A DNA stretch of 64,000 nucleotides from Shinella curvata. GTDB lineage: Bacteria > Pseudomonadota > Alphaproteobacteria > Rhizobiales > Rhizobiaceae. Location of the stretch: NCBI RefSeq assembly GCF_022899935.1, contig NZ_JALJCJ010000002.1, forward strand, positions 930,001 to 994,000, read 5' to 3'. This document shows, piece after piece, positions 7,766 to 24,866 of this stretch. The number at the start of each line of letters is the position of its first letter. Positions within the stretch are counted from its first letter, which is position 1. The position numbers were made by a program, and so were the translations under genes. The notes under the pieces were generated by a model. The model saw only the letters and a program-made list of their open reading frames with translations, did not search any database and was not told the origin of the DNA.

Positions 7766-8641
7766 TCAGCCGAGAAGGTGACGCTGGGTGGCATAGAGTG
7801 CGATCGCCGCGGCATTCGATACGTTGAGCGACTTGATGGCACCAGGCATGTCGAGGCGCGCGAGAGCCTTGCAGGTGGCGCGCGTCTTCTGGCGCAGGCC
7901 CTTGCCCTCGGAGCCCATCACCAGCGCGATGCGCTGGCCGGAGAGCGTGCCCTCCAGCGGGGCCGGGCCTTCCGAATCGAGCCCGATCGTCAGGAAGCCG
8001 AGCTTGTGCAGCTCTTCCAGCGCGTCCGAGAGATTGGTGATCTGGATATAGGGAATGAGCTCCAGCGCGCCGGAGGCGGTTTTGGCGAGCACGCCCGATT
8101 CCGTCGGCGAGTGGCGCTGGGTGGTGATGACGGCGCCCGCATTGAAGGCGACGGCCGAGCGCATGATGGCGCCGACGTTGTGCGGGTCGGTCACCTGGTC
8201 GAGCACGAGCAGCAGCGGGCTATCCTTCAAGGCCTCCAGTCGGCGGACCGGCAGGGGACGGGTTTCGAGCATCACGCCTTGGTGGATCGCCTCCGGGCCG
8301 AGGACCTTGTCGAGATCGGAGGGCAGCACGGTTTCGACCGGATAGGGCAGGGTCGAGAAATCCGCCAGCTCCAGGCGCTGGGCGGCGTTGAGGCTCACCG
8401 AGAGCTTGATGATCTTCCGCTCGGGATTGTCGAGCGCCGCGCGCACCGTGTGCAGGCCATAGAGATAGACCTGGTCCGGGGCGACCGCCGGTGCTTTCCA
8501 GCCGTCGGCCGGCTTGCGACGACGGTCGTCCTTCGGCGTCGGGATCTCGCCGCGTTCGCGCTTGTGGTCGCGATGCGCCCGGCGGAGTTTTGCATAGTGG
8601 GTGTCTTTTGCGGACTTGCCGCCGGTGTCGTCTTTGCTCAT
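7766..8641 (-). CDS. rlmB: 23S rRNA (guanosine-2'-O)-methyltransferase RlmB
   Basis: SpoU/TrmH-family SPOUT methyltransferase that uses SAM to methylate the 2'-O of a 23S rRNA guanosine (G2251 in E. coli). A basic, probably disordered N-terminus of about 55 residues precedes the substrate-binding domain (YLYGLHTVRAAL). The trefoil-knot motifs are DQVTDPHNVGAIMRSA (motif 1), LVMGSEGKGLR (motif 2) and SLNVSNAAAIALY (motif 3). Its 291 residues are a little longer than E. coli RlmB because of the basic extension. It is convergent with azoR, and its start faces the tRNA-Tyr/Gly promoter. Family membership is certain; the precise methylated base is inferred. Confidence 0.92.
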   Translation of the reverse strand: MSKDDTGGKSAKDTHYAKLRRAHRDHKRERGEIPTPKDDRRRKPADGWKAPAVAPDQVYLYGLHTVRAALDNPERKIIKLSVSLNAAQRLELADFSTLPYPVETVLPSDLDKVLGPEAIHQGVMLETRPLPVRRLEALKDSPLLLVLDQVTDPHNVGAIMRSAVAFNAGAVITTQRHSPTESGVLAKTASGALELIPYIQITNLSDALEELHKLGFLTIGLDSEGPAPLEGTLSGQRIALVMGSEGKGLRQKTRATCKALARLDMPGAIKSLNVSNAAAIALYATQRHLLG

Positions 8642-8740
8642 GGCGCCTTATAGGCCTAGAGCGCGGGGCGCGCAAATGGCGGCCGTCCACAGGTCGGGGC
8701 GGCCACTGACATTTTTCGTAATTTTTTCCGTGACGTCGTG

Positions 8741-8769
8741 TTGACAGGATGAATTGTGCCCGTCATATA
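8741..8769 (+). promoter_or_regulatory. Strong sigma-70 type promoter for tRNA-Tyr/tRNA-Gly
   Basis: A perfect TTGACA (8741-8746), a 17-nt spacer and CATATA (8764-8769), about 78 bases before tRNA-Tyr. This matches the rhizobial housekeeping consensus (CTTGAC-N17-CTATAT) closely and suits a strongly expressed stable-RNA transcript. Confidence 0.75.
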
Positions 8770-8846
8770 CGCCGCCAGATCGAAGGCGCCGCCGACAAGG
8801 CACTGCCCGCCGATCGAAACTGGTCGCTTGATCCCGATAGAATAAT

Positions 8847-8931
8847 GGAGGGATGCCCGAGTGGTTAAAGGGGACGGACTGTAAATCCGTTGGCTCAGCC
8901 TACGTTGGTTCAAATCCAACTCCCTCCACCA
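8847..8931 (+). tRNA. tRNA-Tyr(GTA)
   Basis: An 85-nt class II tRNA with long variable arm. Acceptor GGAGGGA pairs with TCCCTCC, the anticodon arm GGACTGTAAATCC carries GTA, the T-arm is TTGGTTCAAATCCAA, and CCA is encoded. The long variable arm plus GTA anticodon marks tyrosine. It lies 25 nt before tRNA-Gly on the same strand. Confidence 0.97.
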
Positions 8932-8956
8932 TTCTGTTGCACGGATCAAGACCCCC

Positions 8957-9030
8957 GCGGGTATAGCTCAATGGTAGAGCAGCAGCCTTCCAAGCTGAAT
9001 ACGCGGGTTCGATTCCCGCTACCCGCTCCA
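8957..9030 (+). tRNA. tRNA-Gly(TCC)
   Basis: A 74-nt tRNA with acceptor GCGGGTA pairing with TACCCGC, anticodon TCC (CCTTCCAAG loop region), T-arm GCGGGTTCGATTCCCGC and encoded CCA. It reads GGA/GGG glycine codons. It is probably cotranscribed with tRNA-Tyr. The next gene is on the other strand and ends only 8 nt away. Confidence 0.97.
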
Positions 9031-9038
9031 AGTAATCC

Positions 9039-9728
9039 TCATTTCTTTACTGTCTTTTCCGGTCGTTCTCCCGACGGCTTTTTCGGAAGAGCTTTCGTGC
9101 GCTCAAGGATGGCCTTTGCCGATTCGGCGGGGGACGCCAGGTCGAACGCATCGAGCTCTGCGGGGTCGAGAAGCCACCATCGGCTTGCAAGCAGTGCGCC
9201 GATCGTCTCTTCGGGAAAGCGGTAGCGGATGATCTTCGCCGGCACGCCGCCAACGATCGCGTAGGGCGGCACGTCTTTTGTGACGACCGTGTTGGCGCCG
9301 ATGATTGCGCCCGTGCCGATGCGAACGCCCCGTAGCACCGTCGCCTTGGTGCCGATCCAGACGTCATGCTCAAGAATGGTCGGTGGCCGTTTGCGGATCC
9401 TTACCGGCTTCCACAGCTCTCCAATGTAGCCGGGTACCCCGATGAACCGGTTGCGATGGGTCAGAAACTCGTGGCTGCTGATGAGATTGTAGTCGTGATG
9501 AGGCGGTCCGATTTCGGCATCTCTCGCGATGGCGCAATAGCGGCCTATTTTCGTGCCGTATCCGATATAGGAATATGCCTGGATGTAAGTCCAGGCGCCG
9601 ATTTTGCTCTTCTTTCCCAGAAACACGCCGCGGCCGACAGAATATTTACCCCCGCCCTGCGCGTCGCGAAGCCGAAGACCATGTTTTATTCTGTTGAAGA
9701 GGCGCGATAGTATCGTTTTAAAGGTCAT
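9039..9728 (-). CDS. Hexapeptide-repeat (left-handed beta-helix) acyltransferase
   Basis: A 229-residue protein with imperfect hexapeptide repeats from about residue 30 to 165 (VGRGVFLGKKSKIGAWTYI, then VWIGTKATVLRGVRIGTGAIIGANTVVTKDV and YAIVGGVPAKIIRYRF). The closing segment and the H/D-rich loop (GPPHHDYNLIS) resemble CatB/xenobiotic and sugar O-acetyltransferases that use acetyl-CoA. The C-terminal 60 residues are charged. The substrate is not visible; surface polysaccharide or lipid modification is possible. It lies antisense between tRNA-Gly and tufA, where an uninterrupted tRNA-tuf unit would be expected, so it may be an insertion. Confidence 0.82.
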   Translation of the reverse strand: MTFKTILSRLFNRIKHGLRLRDAQGGGKYSVGRGVFLGKKSKIGAWTYIQAYSYIGYGTKIGRYCAIARDAEIGPPHHDYNLISSHEFLTHRNRFIGVPGYIGELWKPVRIRKRPPTILEHDVWIGTKATVLRGVRIGTGAIIGANTVVTKDVPPYAIVGGVPAKIIRYRFPEETIGALLASRWWLLDPAELDAFDLASPAESAKAILERTKALPKKPSGERPEKTVKK

Positions 9729-10061
9729 TGTTGTTCGGCGGCCAGCATCGTTGTCCAGGAGTTTCGGATTTCTCCTATCATGGTGCCGTTGCGCAAGGCT
9801 AGCGGTCGGAACTTCCGGAACGAAAAACAGGACGCCTACTGTTGCGAAAACGCCGGGGTCACCTATCTATGCCCATGGTGAAAGCAATTAAACGATTGTG
9901 TTGCTTTGACAATAAGGCCCCGACAGGCTGTTCGGTCCCGGTTGCCGGGGCCGGCGCCCGCTCGCGCATTTAAGGCTTGCGCAATCGTTGTGAAAGTCTT
10001 AAATGCCCGCCAAACCGGACGGGCCGGTTAGCCCAACTTTCGTTCAGTAGGAAATAAAGAG
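9729..10061 (+). other. Intergenic region with the tufA promoter
   Basis: No protein-coding gene is evident in these 333 bases, which separate the divergent acyltransferase and tufA. The best tufA promoter candidate is TTGCGC (9977-9982), a 17-nt spacer and TAAATG (10000-10005). A second TTGACA at 9906-9911 lacks a good -10. A 9-bp inverted repeat brackets the first candidate. Confidence 0.5.
9966..10006 (+). promoter_or_regulatory. Inverted repeat bracketing the tufA promoter
   Basis: GCATTTAAG (9966-9974) and CTTAAATGC (9998-10006) are exact inverted copies 23 nt apart. The 3' arm covers the proposed -10 and the 5' arm lies just upstream of the -35, as in a two-half-site operator or a leader hairpin. 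No known factor is assigned. Confidence 0.4.
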
Positions 10062-11237
<1,176 letters not shown>

Positions 11238-11254
11238 TTTCGGGCTTTGCCTGA

Positions 11255-11290
11255 AAAAAGAGCCCTGCGGGAAACCGCGGGGCTCTTTTG
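11255..11290 (+). terminator. Terminator after tufA
   Basis: AAAAGAGCCCTGCGG and CCGCGGGGCTCTTTT form a 15-bp stem with one T-G wobble around GAAA, followed by GTTTGTG. A textbook intrinsic terminator 18 nt after the stop. Confidence 0.88.
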
Positions 11291-11536
11291 TTTGTGACGT
11301 CTTCGAAATGCCCGGCTTGTTTAGCGCGCGGCGATATCTCGCCAGTTCTGGGGATGGAGATGGGGAGCCGCAGGGGGTAGGTTTGCCAGGTCGCTTCGAG
11401 CGACTGGTCCCGGTCACCGAGCCTGGACCCGGCGCCTGGGGATCATGTGATCCCGTGTTCGTGCGGGCGTCCCAGCGTGTGGCAGATACGAGGTCGTGCC
11501 GCGCGCATCGAGGCAACCACGAGATGGGTGCGTTCC

Positions 11537-12193
11537 ATGAAGGTGTCATTTTTCGGCGCGGCGCGCACGGTGCTCGCGTTCTCTACGATTCTGTTGATTC
11601 CACCGGTCGGGGCGAGGGCGGCTGATTCGTTGCTCATCTGGTCACCGACGAAGATTTCCAGTTACGCCTATCGTCTGCGCATGGGCGTAAAGGCGGCGAC
11701 GGGCAATCCGGTAAGCGGCGGTGTCGATTTCTCGGTCGCCGCGTCGTCTGCGGGCCGCATCAATGCGACACGCGACAATGCGCGGTTCTGGGCCGAAATG
11801 CGCGGGCAGGGAGGCTCCGGAGCGGAGCGTACAGTCACGGCCGGCTACAATCCCGCAACGGGCCGCGCTTCGGCAAGCGCCGGCATCACGCGGCGCTGGA
11901 TGGCGTCTCCATCCGTCGATCTCGTTCTTGCACCGTCCGTATCAGCCGAATCGCACACGCGGCATGGCTACGACGGTTCGGTGCGCATCACGCAGAGGAC
12001 GCTGATCCAGCTGCCCGGTTCGGGAACCTCTCTTCTCGCCACAGGAACGGCGGCGCGCGGACAGCGGCGCATCGGAACGGAGATCAGGGTGGAGCAGCGT
12101 GTCTTCGAGGGGCTCGATGTCGCGGCGTCCGTGCGCAGGCAGGACGCCGGCGCGGTCGGCGCCGTGAAGGCGACGTTCCGCGTCAGCTGGTAA
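11537..12193 (+). CDS. Exported protein, possible outer-membrane beta protein
   Basis: A 218-residue protein from ATG 11537, with a signal peptide (VLAFSTILLIPPVGARAAD, cleavage near residue 30). The mature part is rich in Gly, Ser, Ala and Thr with short alternating strands (YAYRLRMGVKAA, GVDFSVAASS, VRITQRTLIQL) and ends in ...FRVSW, a terminal aromatic residue as in outer-membrane beta-barrels. That role is inference. An upstream in-frame ATG at 11447 would bury the signal peptide behind 30 Arg-rich residues and is rejected. It occupies the gap between tufA and tRNA-Trp. Confidence 0.7.
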   Translation: MKVSFFGAARTVLAFSTILLIPPVGARAADSLLIWSPTKISSYAYRLRMGVKAATGNPVSGGVDFSVAASSAGRINATRDNARFWAEMRGQGGSGAERTVTAGYNPATGRASASAGITRRWMASPSVDLVLAPSVSAESHTRHGYDGSVRITQRTLIQLPGSGTSLLATGTAARGQRRIGTEIRVEQRVFEGLDVAASVRRQDAGAVGAVKATFRVSW

Positions 12194-12249
12194 TGGAGCG
12201 CCCGGTGGGGATTGGGCGGTTAAGCTGTGAAAAAATCTCGTCTTTGGAC

Positions 12250-12278
12250 TTGCAAAGTCGGTCCGCGCGCCGTAAAGA
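12250..12278 (+). promoter_or_regulatory. Promoter for tRNA-Trp
   Basis: TTGCAA (12250-12255), a 17-nt spacer and TAAAGA (12273-12278), ending about 50 bases before the tRNA. Good hexamers at ideal spacing. Confidence 0.6.
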
Positions 12279-12329
12279 CCCCATGCCTTGCCGGGCACGC
12301 GGCGTTTCGCCCGGATACGGTAGGCATAT

Positions 12330-12405
<76 letters not shown>

Positions 12406-12495
12406 TTTCATCCGGACAGCGCGGACCACTTGCAGCGTCGGTGATGGTGGCATGACGGTCGGACCGTCTAGATTCGTTAAAAGTTTGGTTGCCTC

Positions 12496-12524
12496 TTGTG
12501 AAAAAGAGAATCGGGCTTTATGTA
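12496..12524 (+). promoter_or_regulatory. Promoter for secE-nusG
   Basis: TTGTGA (12496-12501), a 17-nt spacer and TATGTA (12519-12524), about 70 bases upstream of secE. It gives secE-nusG a start independent of tRNA-Trp. Confidence 0.6.
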
Positions 12525-12594
12525 GGGCAAAACAGACACGCGGTGCGTGGGGCTGATAGTTCAGCTTTACGCGCCGTAATGGCGTGGACATTCA

Positions 12595-12795
12595 ATGGCA
12601 TCGAAAACGAATCCGATTGCGTTTCTGCAGCAGGTACGCTCCGAAACGAAGAAAGTGACTTGGCCCTCGCGGCGTGAGACCGTGATCTCGACGATCATGG
12701 TTTTCGTCATGGTCTTCCTGGCTGCGGTGTTCTTCTTCGCTGCGGATCAGTTGATGGGCTGGCTGATTGGCCTCGTCCTCGGCGCTGCCGCTTGA
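12595..12795 (+). CDS. secE: Preprotein translocase subunit SecE
   Basis: A 66-residue single-span subunit of the SecYEG channel. The amphipathic segment with the conserved FLQQVRSETKKVTWPSRRET (residues 10-29) leads into one transmembrane helix (about 32-62). This is the short form usual outside the enterics, which have three spans. It lies 16 nt before nusG, and its partner secY is encoded 29 kb downstream in this window. Confidence 0.95.
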   Translation: MASKTNPIAFLQQVRSETKKVTWPSRRETVISTIMVFVMVFLAAVFFFAADQLMGWLIGLVLGAAA

Positions 12796-12811
12796 TCGGT
12801 TGGAGATGAAC

Positions 12812-13342
12812 ATGGCTTCCCGTTGGTACATCGTCCACGCGTATTCGAATTTCGAGAAGAAGGTCGCTGAGGACATCGAGAACAAGGCTCGCCAGAAGGG
12901 CCTTGATCACCTGTTCGAGAAGATCCTCGTGCCGACCGAAAAGGTCGTTGAGGTGCGTCGCGGCCGCAAGGTCGATTCCGAGCGCAAGTTCTTCCCCGGC
13001 TACGTGCTGGTGCGGGCGAACCTGACGGACGAAGCGTACCACCTCATCAAGAATACGCCGAAGGTCACGGGCTTCCTCGGTTCCGACAACAAGCCGGTTC
13101 CGATCCCGGACAGCGAAGCCGAGCGCATCCTGTCGCAGGTTCAGGATGGTGTCGATCGTCCGAAGCCCTCGGTCTCCTTCGAGATCGGCGAGCAGGTTCG
13201 TGTTTCCGACGGTCCGTTCGCGTCGTTCAACGGCACGGTTCAGGACGTCGACGAGGAGCGTTCGCGCCTCAAGGTGGAAGTGTCGATCTTCGGTCGCGCC
13301 ACCCCTGTCGAGCTGGAATACGCCCAGGTCGAGAAAATCTGA
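12812..13342 (+). CDS. nusG: Transcription termination/antitermination factor NusG
   Basis: A 176-residue RNA polymerase elongation factor that links Rho, NusE(S10) and the ribosome. The NGN domain runs from RWYIVHAYSNFEKKV to about residue 115, and the C-terminal KOW domain contains VSDGPFASFNGTVQDVDEE. The second of two near ATGs (12812) is preferred: GGAG lies directly against the first (12806) but 6 nt before the second, and the length matches rhizobial NusG. It forms a unit with secE. Confidence 0.95.
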   Translation: MASRWYIVHAYSNFEKKVAEDIENKARQKGLDHLFEKILVPTEKVVEVRRGRKVDSERKFFPGYVLVRANLTDEAYHLIKNTPKVTGFLGSDNKPVPIPDSEAERILSQVQDGVDRPKPSVSFEIGEQVRVSDGPFASFNGTVQDVDEERSRLKVEVSIFGRATPVELEYAQVEKI

Positions 13343-13379
13343 TTTTTGGTGATGCCCTAGGGCGTTGCTTCAAGAAAAT

Positions 13380-13417
13380 CCAATCCTCTTCGAGGGTTGG
13401 TGGCGGAAGTTTCCGCC
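13380..13417 (+). repeat. Tandem hairpins between nusG and rplK
   Basis: CCAATCCTC-TTC-GAGGGTTGG (13380-13400) is followed at once by GGCGGAA-GT-TTCCGCC (13402-13417). No U tract follows. In E. coli, L1 represses rplKA from a site upstream of rplK; these stems are candidates for such a leader or for RNA processing, but I cannot match them to the L1 motif. Confidence 0.4.
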
Positions 13418-13542
13418 GCTCGCGTGGAAGGGAAGGGCGCCTAAGCCGGGTGTCAGAAGACCGCACCACGCAACCGCAGCCGCCGGTCTTATGATCGGCA
13501 TCATGGATCGGGAAACCGGTCGTATTCTGAAAGGCAGAGAAA

Positions 13543-13974
13543 ATGGCTAAGAAAGTTGCAGGCCAGCTCAAGCTTCAGGTCAAGGCAGGATCGGCAAACC
13601 CGTCCCCGCCGATCGGCCCGGCGCTTGGTCAGCGTGGCATTAACATCATGGAATTCTGCAAGTCGTTTAACGCGGCTACGCAGGAAATGGAAAAGGGTAT
13701 GCCGATCCCGGTCGTCATCACCTACTACCAGGACAAGTCCTTCACCTTCGTCATGAAGCAGCCGCCGGTGACCTACTTCCTCAAGAAGGAAGCCAAGATC
13801 ACCTCGGGCTCCAAGACCCCGGGCAAGGGCGCGACGGTCGGCAAGCTCACCAAGGCTCAGATCAAGTCGATCGCCGAAGCCAAGATGAAGGATCTCAACG
13901 CCGCCGATATCGAAGGCGCAATGGCAATGGTCGAGGGTTCTGCCCGCGCCATGGGCCTGGAAGTGGTAGGTTAA
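13543..13974 (+). CDS. rplK: 50S ribosomal protein L11
   Basis: A 143-residue protein of the GTPase-associated centre that binds 23S rRNA and the thiostrepton region and is needed for RelA activation. The N-terminal domain has the proline-rich [26 protein letters not shown], and the C-terminal RNA-binding domain is intact ([18 protein letters not shown]). It is the first gene of the rplKA pair, ending 4 nt before rplA. The 200-nt gap after nusG holds two hairpins. Confidence 0.97.
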   Translation: MAKKVAGQLKLQVKAGSANPSPPIGPALGQRGINIMEFCKSFNAATQEMEKGMPIPVVITYYQDKSFTFVMKQPPVTYFLKKEAKITSGSKTPGKGATVGKLTKAQIKSIAEAKMKDLNAADIEGAMAMVEGSARAMGLEVVG

Positions 13975-13978
13975 TTCC

Positions 13979-14671
13979 ATGGCCAAGATCGCAAAGCGCA
14001 TTCAGAAGATCCGTGAAGGCATCGACCCGACCAAGCTGGTCGCCCTTTCGGACGCAATCGCTCTCGTCAAGGAGCGCGCTGTCGCCAAGTTCGACGAAAC
14101 CGTCGAAATCGCGATGAACCTCGGTGTTGACCCGCGTCACGCTGACCAGATGGTCCGCGGCGTCGTCAACCTGCCGAACGGCACGGGCCGTGACGTTCGC
14201 GTCGCCGTCTTCGCTCGTGGCGCCAAGGCTGACGAAGCCAAGGCTGCCGGTGCTGACATCGTCGGTGCGGAAGACCTGCTCGAAATCGTCCAGGGCGGCA
14301 AGATCGACTTCGATCGCTGCATCGCGACCCCGGACATGATGCCGCTCGTCGGCCGTCTCGGTAAGGTTCTCGGCCCGCGCGGCATGATGCCGAACCCGAA
14401 GGTCGGTACCGTCACCATGGACGTCACCGGCGCCGTCAAGGCATCCAAGGGCGGTGCAGTCGAGTTCCGCGTCGAGAAGGCTGGTATCATCCACGCCGGC
14501 ATCGGCAAGGCTTCCTTCGACGCCAAGGCTCTGGAAGAAAACATCAAGGCTTTCGCTGACGCCGTCGTCAAGGCGAAGCCGACGGGCGCAAAGGGCAACT
14601 ACGTCAAGCGCGTTGCCATTTCGTCGACGATGGGCCCGGGCGTCAAGATCGACCCCGCGACCGTTTCCTAA
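13979..14671 (+). CDS. rplA: 50S ribosomal protein L1
   Basis: A 230-residue mobile L1-stalk protein that contacts E-site tRNA and, in many bacteria, represses translation of its own operon. It carries the diagnostic [19 protein letters not shown] and [19 protein letters not shown] segments. It starts 4 nt after rplK, suggesting translational coupling. Two strong hairpins follow its stop, before rplJ. Confidence 0.97.
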   Translation: MAKIAKRIQKIREGIDPTKLVALSDAIALVKERAVAKFDETVEIAMNLGVDPRHADQMVRGVVNLPNGTGRDVRVAVFARGAKADEAKAAGADIVGAEDLLEIVQGGKIDFDRCIATPDMMPLVGRLGKVLGPRGMMPNPKVGTVTMDVTGAVKASKGGAVEFRVEKAGIIHAGIGKASFDAKALEENIKAFADAVVKAKPTGAKGNYVKRVAISSTMGPGVKIDPATVS

Positions 14672-14702
14672 TACCGGTCCGGCTCCGGCCGCACCGAAAC
14701 AG

Positions 14703-14749
14703 AATTCCCGGCCTTGTCTGGCCGGGAATTTCCGGGCCAAAAGCCCGGA
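14703..14749 (+). terminator. Two tandem stem-loops after rplA
   Basis: AATTCCCGGCC (14703-14713) and GGCCGGGAATT (14720-14730) form a perfect 11-bp stem with loop TTGTCT. Directly after it TCCGGGC (14731-14737) pairs with GCCCGGA (14743-14749) around CAAAA. There is no proper U tract, so partial termination or RNase processing between rplKA and rplJL is the likeliest role. Confidence 0.5.
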
Positions 14750-14968
14750 ACTCCTGTCCGAGATTGCAGGTGGTTATGCCTTAATCACTTTGCCTGCATG
14801 AGACGGGGTGAGACCTGGATTTCTTCAGCGTCGGATGACGCGGAATTCGGTTCGAACCTACCTTACCTTGTGTCGCGGCCGACAGGTCGAGCGCGGGGGG
14901 ACAGGATCCTCGAGCGTCGCTCGGGATCAGCTTTTTAAGATGATCCCTGGCGGCAAAGGTAAACCCGG

Positions 14969-14995
14969 CAGGTCCCGTGAGAAGTCACGGTCCTG
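14969..14995 (+). promoter_or_regulatory. Hairpin in the rplJ leader
   Basis: CCGTGA (14975-14980) and TCACGG (14985-14990) enclose GAAG. The stem continues past a small bulge as CAGG (14969-14972) with CCTG (14992-14995), ending about 6 nt before the GGAGATA ribosome binding site of rplJ. The position suits translational feedback by L10-L12, but binding is inference. Confidence 0.45.
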
Positions 14996-15014
14996 TCAAC
15001 TGGAGATAGGCACA

Positions 15015-15533
15015 GTGGAAAGAGCGGAAAAACGCGAATTCGTCACGGAGCTGAACGAAGTCTTCAAGGCTTCCGGTTCGGTTGTCGTGGCCCGCTACGC
15101 CGGCATCACCGTTGCACAGATGAACGATCTTCGTACGAAGATGCGTGCAGCTGGTGGTACCGTCAAGGTCGCGAAGAACCGCCTGGCCAAAATTGCCCTT
15201 CAGGGTACGGAGTCGGAAGGGATCACGGATCTCTTCCAGGGTCAGACGCTCATTGCTTACGCAAATGATCCGATGATTGCTCCCAAGGTAGCCATGGATT
15301 TCGCCAAGACCAACGACAAGCTCGTTGTTCTCGGTGGTGCCATGGGTGCGACCACGCTCGACGCAGAAGCAGTCAAGTCGCTCGCGACCCTGCCTTCGCT
15401 CGACGAGCTTCGCGGAAAGCTCCTGGGTCTGCTTGCAGCCCCGGCTACGCGCGTCGCTACGGTCGTTGCAGCACCGGCAAGCCAGCTTGCCCGCGTGTTC
15501 GCAGCCTATGCCAAGAAGGACGAAGCCGCTTGA
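15015..15533 (+). CDS. rplJ: 50S ribosomal protein L10
   Basis: A 172-residue base of the L7/L12 stalk. It has [29 protein letters not shown] at the N-terminus and the C-terminal helix that binds L12 dimers. The GTG at 15015 is chosen because GGAGATA lies 8 nt before it and [10 protein letters not shown] matches rhizobial L10; an upstream ATG at 14808 would add 69 Arg/Thr-rich residues. It is paired with rplL 60 nt downstream. Confidence 0.94.
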   Translation: MERAEKREFVTELNEVFKASGSVVVARYAGITVAQMNDLRTKMRAAGGTVKVAKNRLAKIALQGTESEGITDLFQGQTLIAYANDPMIAPKVAMDFAKTNDKLVVLGGAMGATTLDAEAVKSLATLPSLDELRGKLLGLLAAPATRVATVVAAPASQLARVFAAYAKKDEAA

Positions 15534-15593
15534 GGCGGTTTTTCGCTGTAAATCAAACTTACCAGTTCGAACCGAACAAAAGGAAATACGAAA

Positions 15594-15971
<378 letters not shown>

Positions 15972-15984
15972 TATCGGAATGCGG

Positions 15985-16010
15985 TGGGAGAGGGTTTCGA
16001 CCCTCTCCCA
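15985..16010 (+). terminator. Hairpin after rplL
   Basis: TGGGAGAGGGT and ACCCTCTCCCA form an 11-bp stem with a TTCG tetraloop, then TTGATG. The T tract is poor, which fits partial termination: many more L12 than RpoB transcripts are needed. Confidence 0.6.
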
Positions 16011-16030
16011 TTGATGATTCCTCCGAACTG

Positions 16031-16066
16031 ATTACCCAAAAGCCGCAAAAACGGCTTTTGGGTAAT
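16031..16066 (+). repeat. Perfect 15-bp inverted repeat between rplL and rpoB
   Basis: ATTACCCAAAAGCCG (16031-16045) and CGGCTTTTGGGTAAT (16052-16066) enclose CAAAAA. No U tract follows on the plus strand. A second attenuator or an RNase III site is plausible, since E. coli has both in this interval. Confidence 0.55.
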
Positions 16067-16224
16067 GGGTTCTTCAAGAGGATGGTCTTCCTCCAGGCGA
16101 CAGGGCAATCCGGCCCGTGGCCTGACAGCAAGACGAGATTGAACCAACCCATTGGTCGACGGGATCGACTGGCCAGCGAACCCCGTCTGTTGCAGGCCCG
16201 GATGCAAATTTTGAAGGAGCGACG

Positions 16225-20364
<4,140 letters not shown>

Positions 20365-20372
20365 TCTGATCG

Positions 20373-20396
20373 GGTGCGCGCCATCAGGCGCGCACC
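20373..20396 (+). terminator. Hairpin between rpoB and rpoC
   Basis: GGTGCGCGCC (20373-20382) and GGCGCGCACC (20387-20396) form a 10-bp stem with an ATCA loop, followed by GTTTCC. It lies 8 nt after the rpoB stop. It probably slows or partly ends transcription or protects the mRNA end, since rpoC must be read through. Confidence 0.5.
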
Positions 20397-20517
20397 GTTT
20401 CCGCCTCCCGCCTGTTCGGCAGGGGGCGGCTCATCCGTTTCAAGCAGCCTGCGGCACCCGGGTATCGCCGCAATTGGCTGCTAAGCAGAGGGCCATTGGC
20501 CCACGAAGGAGATAGGC

Positions 20518-24729
<4,212 letters not shown>

Positions 24730-24749
24730 GGCTGGGTCTCACGAAAATG

Positions 24750-24780
24750 AAAACGCCGGGCCCTGTGCCCGGCGTTTTGT
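24750..24780 (+). terminator. Terminator after rpoC
   Basis: AAAACGCCGGGC and GCCCGGCGTTTT form a 12-bp stem around a short loop, followed by GTTTTG. It ends the rplJL-rpoBC transcription unit; the next gene converges from the other strand. Confidence 0.88.
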
Positions 24781-24866
24781 TTTGAAGACGCCCGTTGAGA
24801 GCGCTTTGTCGAGAGTATTGTGGACTAGCGTTTTGAAAGCGCTGAAGTGTCCGGCGACCCGTTCGC

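Larger units (their letters stand above)
14672..15014 (+). other. rplA-rplJ intergenic leader region
   Basis: A 343-nt non-coding stretch with two tandem hairpins at its start (14703-14749), no clear promoter, and a hairpin close to the rplJ start. In E. coli the equivalent leader carries the binding site for the L10-(L12)4 repressor complex, so an autoregulatory leader is expected. An upstream frame could extend rplJ to 14808, but that extension is Arg/Thr-rich and unlike L10. Confidence 0.5.

Noticed and set aside
9906-9934. TTGACA at 9906 as the tufA promoter
   Set aside because: At 17 nt spacing the -10 would be TGTTCG, and a GC hairpin-like stretch follows; the 9977-10005 pair is better.
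14808-15014. Longer rplJ start at ATG 14808
   Set aside because: The 69-residue extension is Arg/Thr/Ser-rich, covers the leader hairpin and is absent from L10 proteins; GTG 15015 has a good ribosome binding site.
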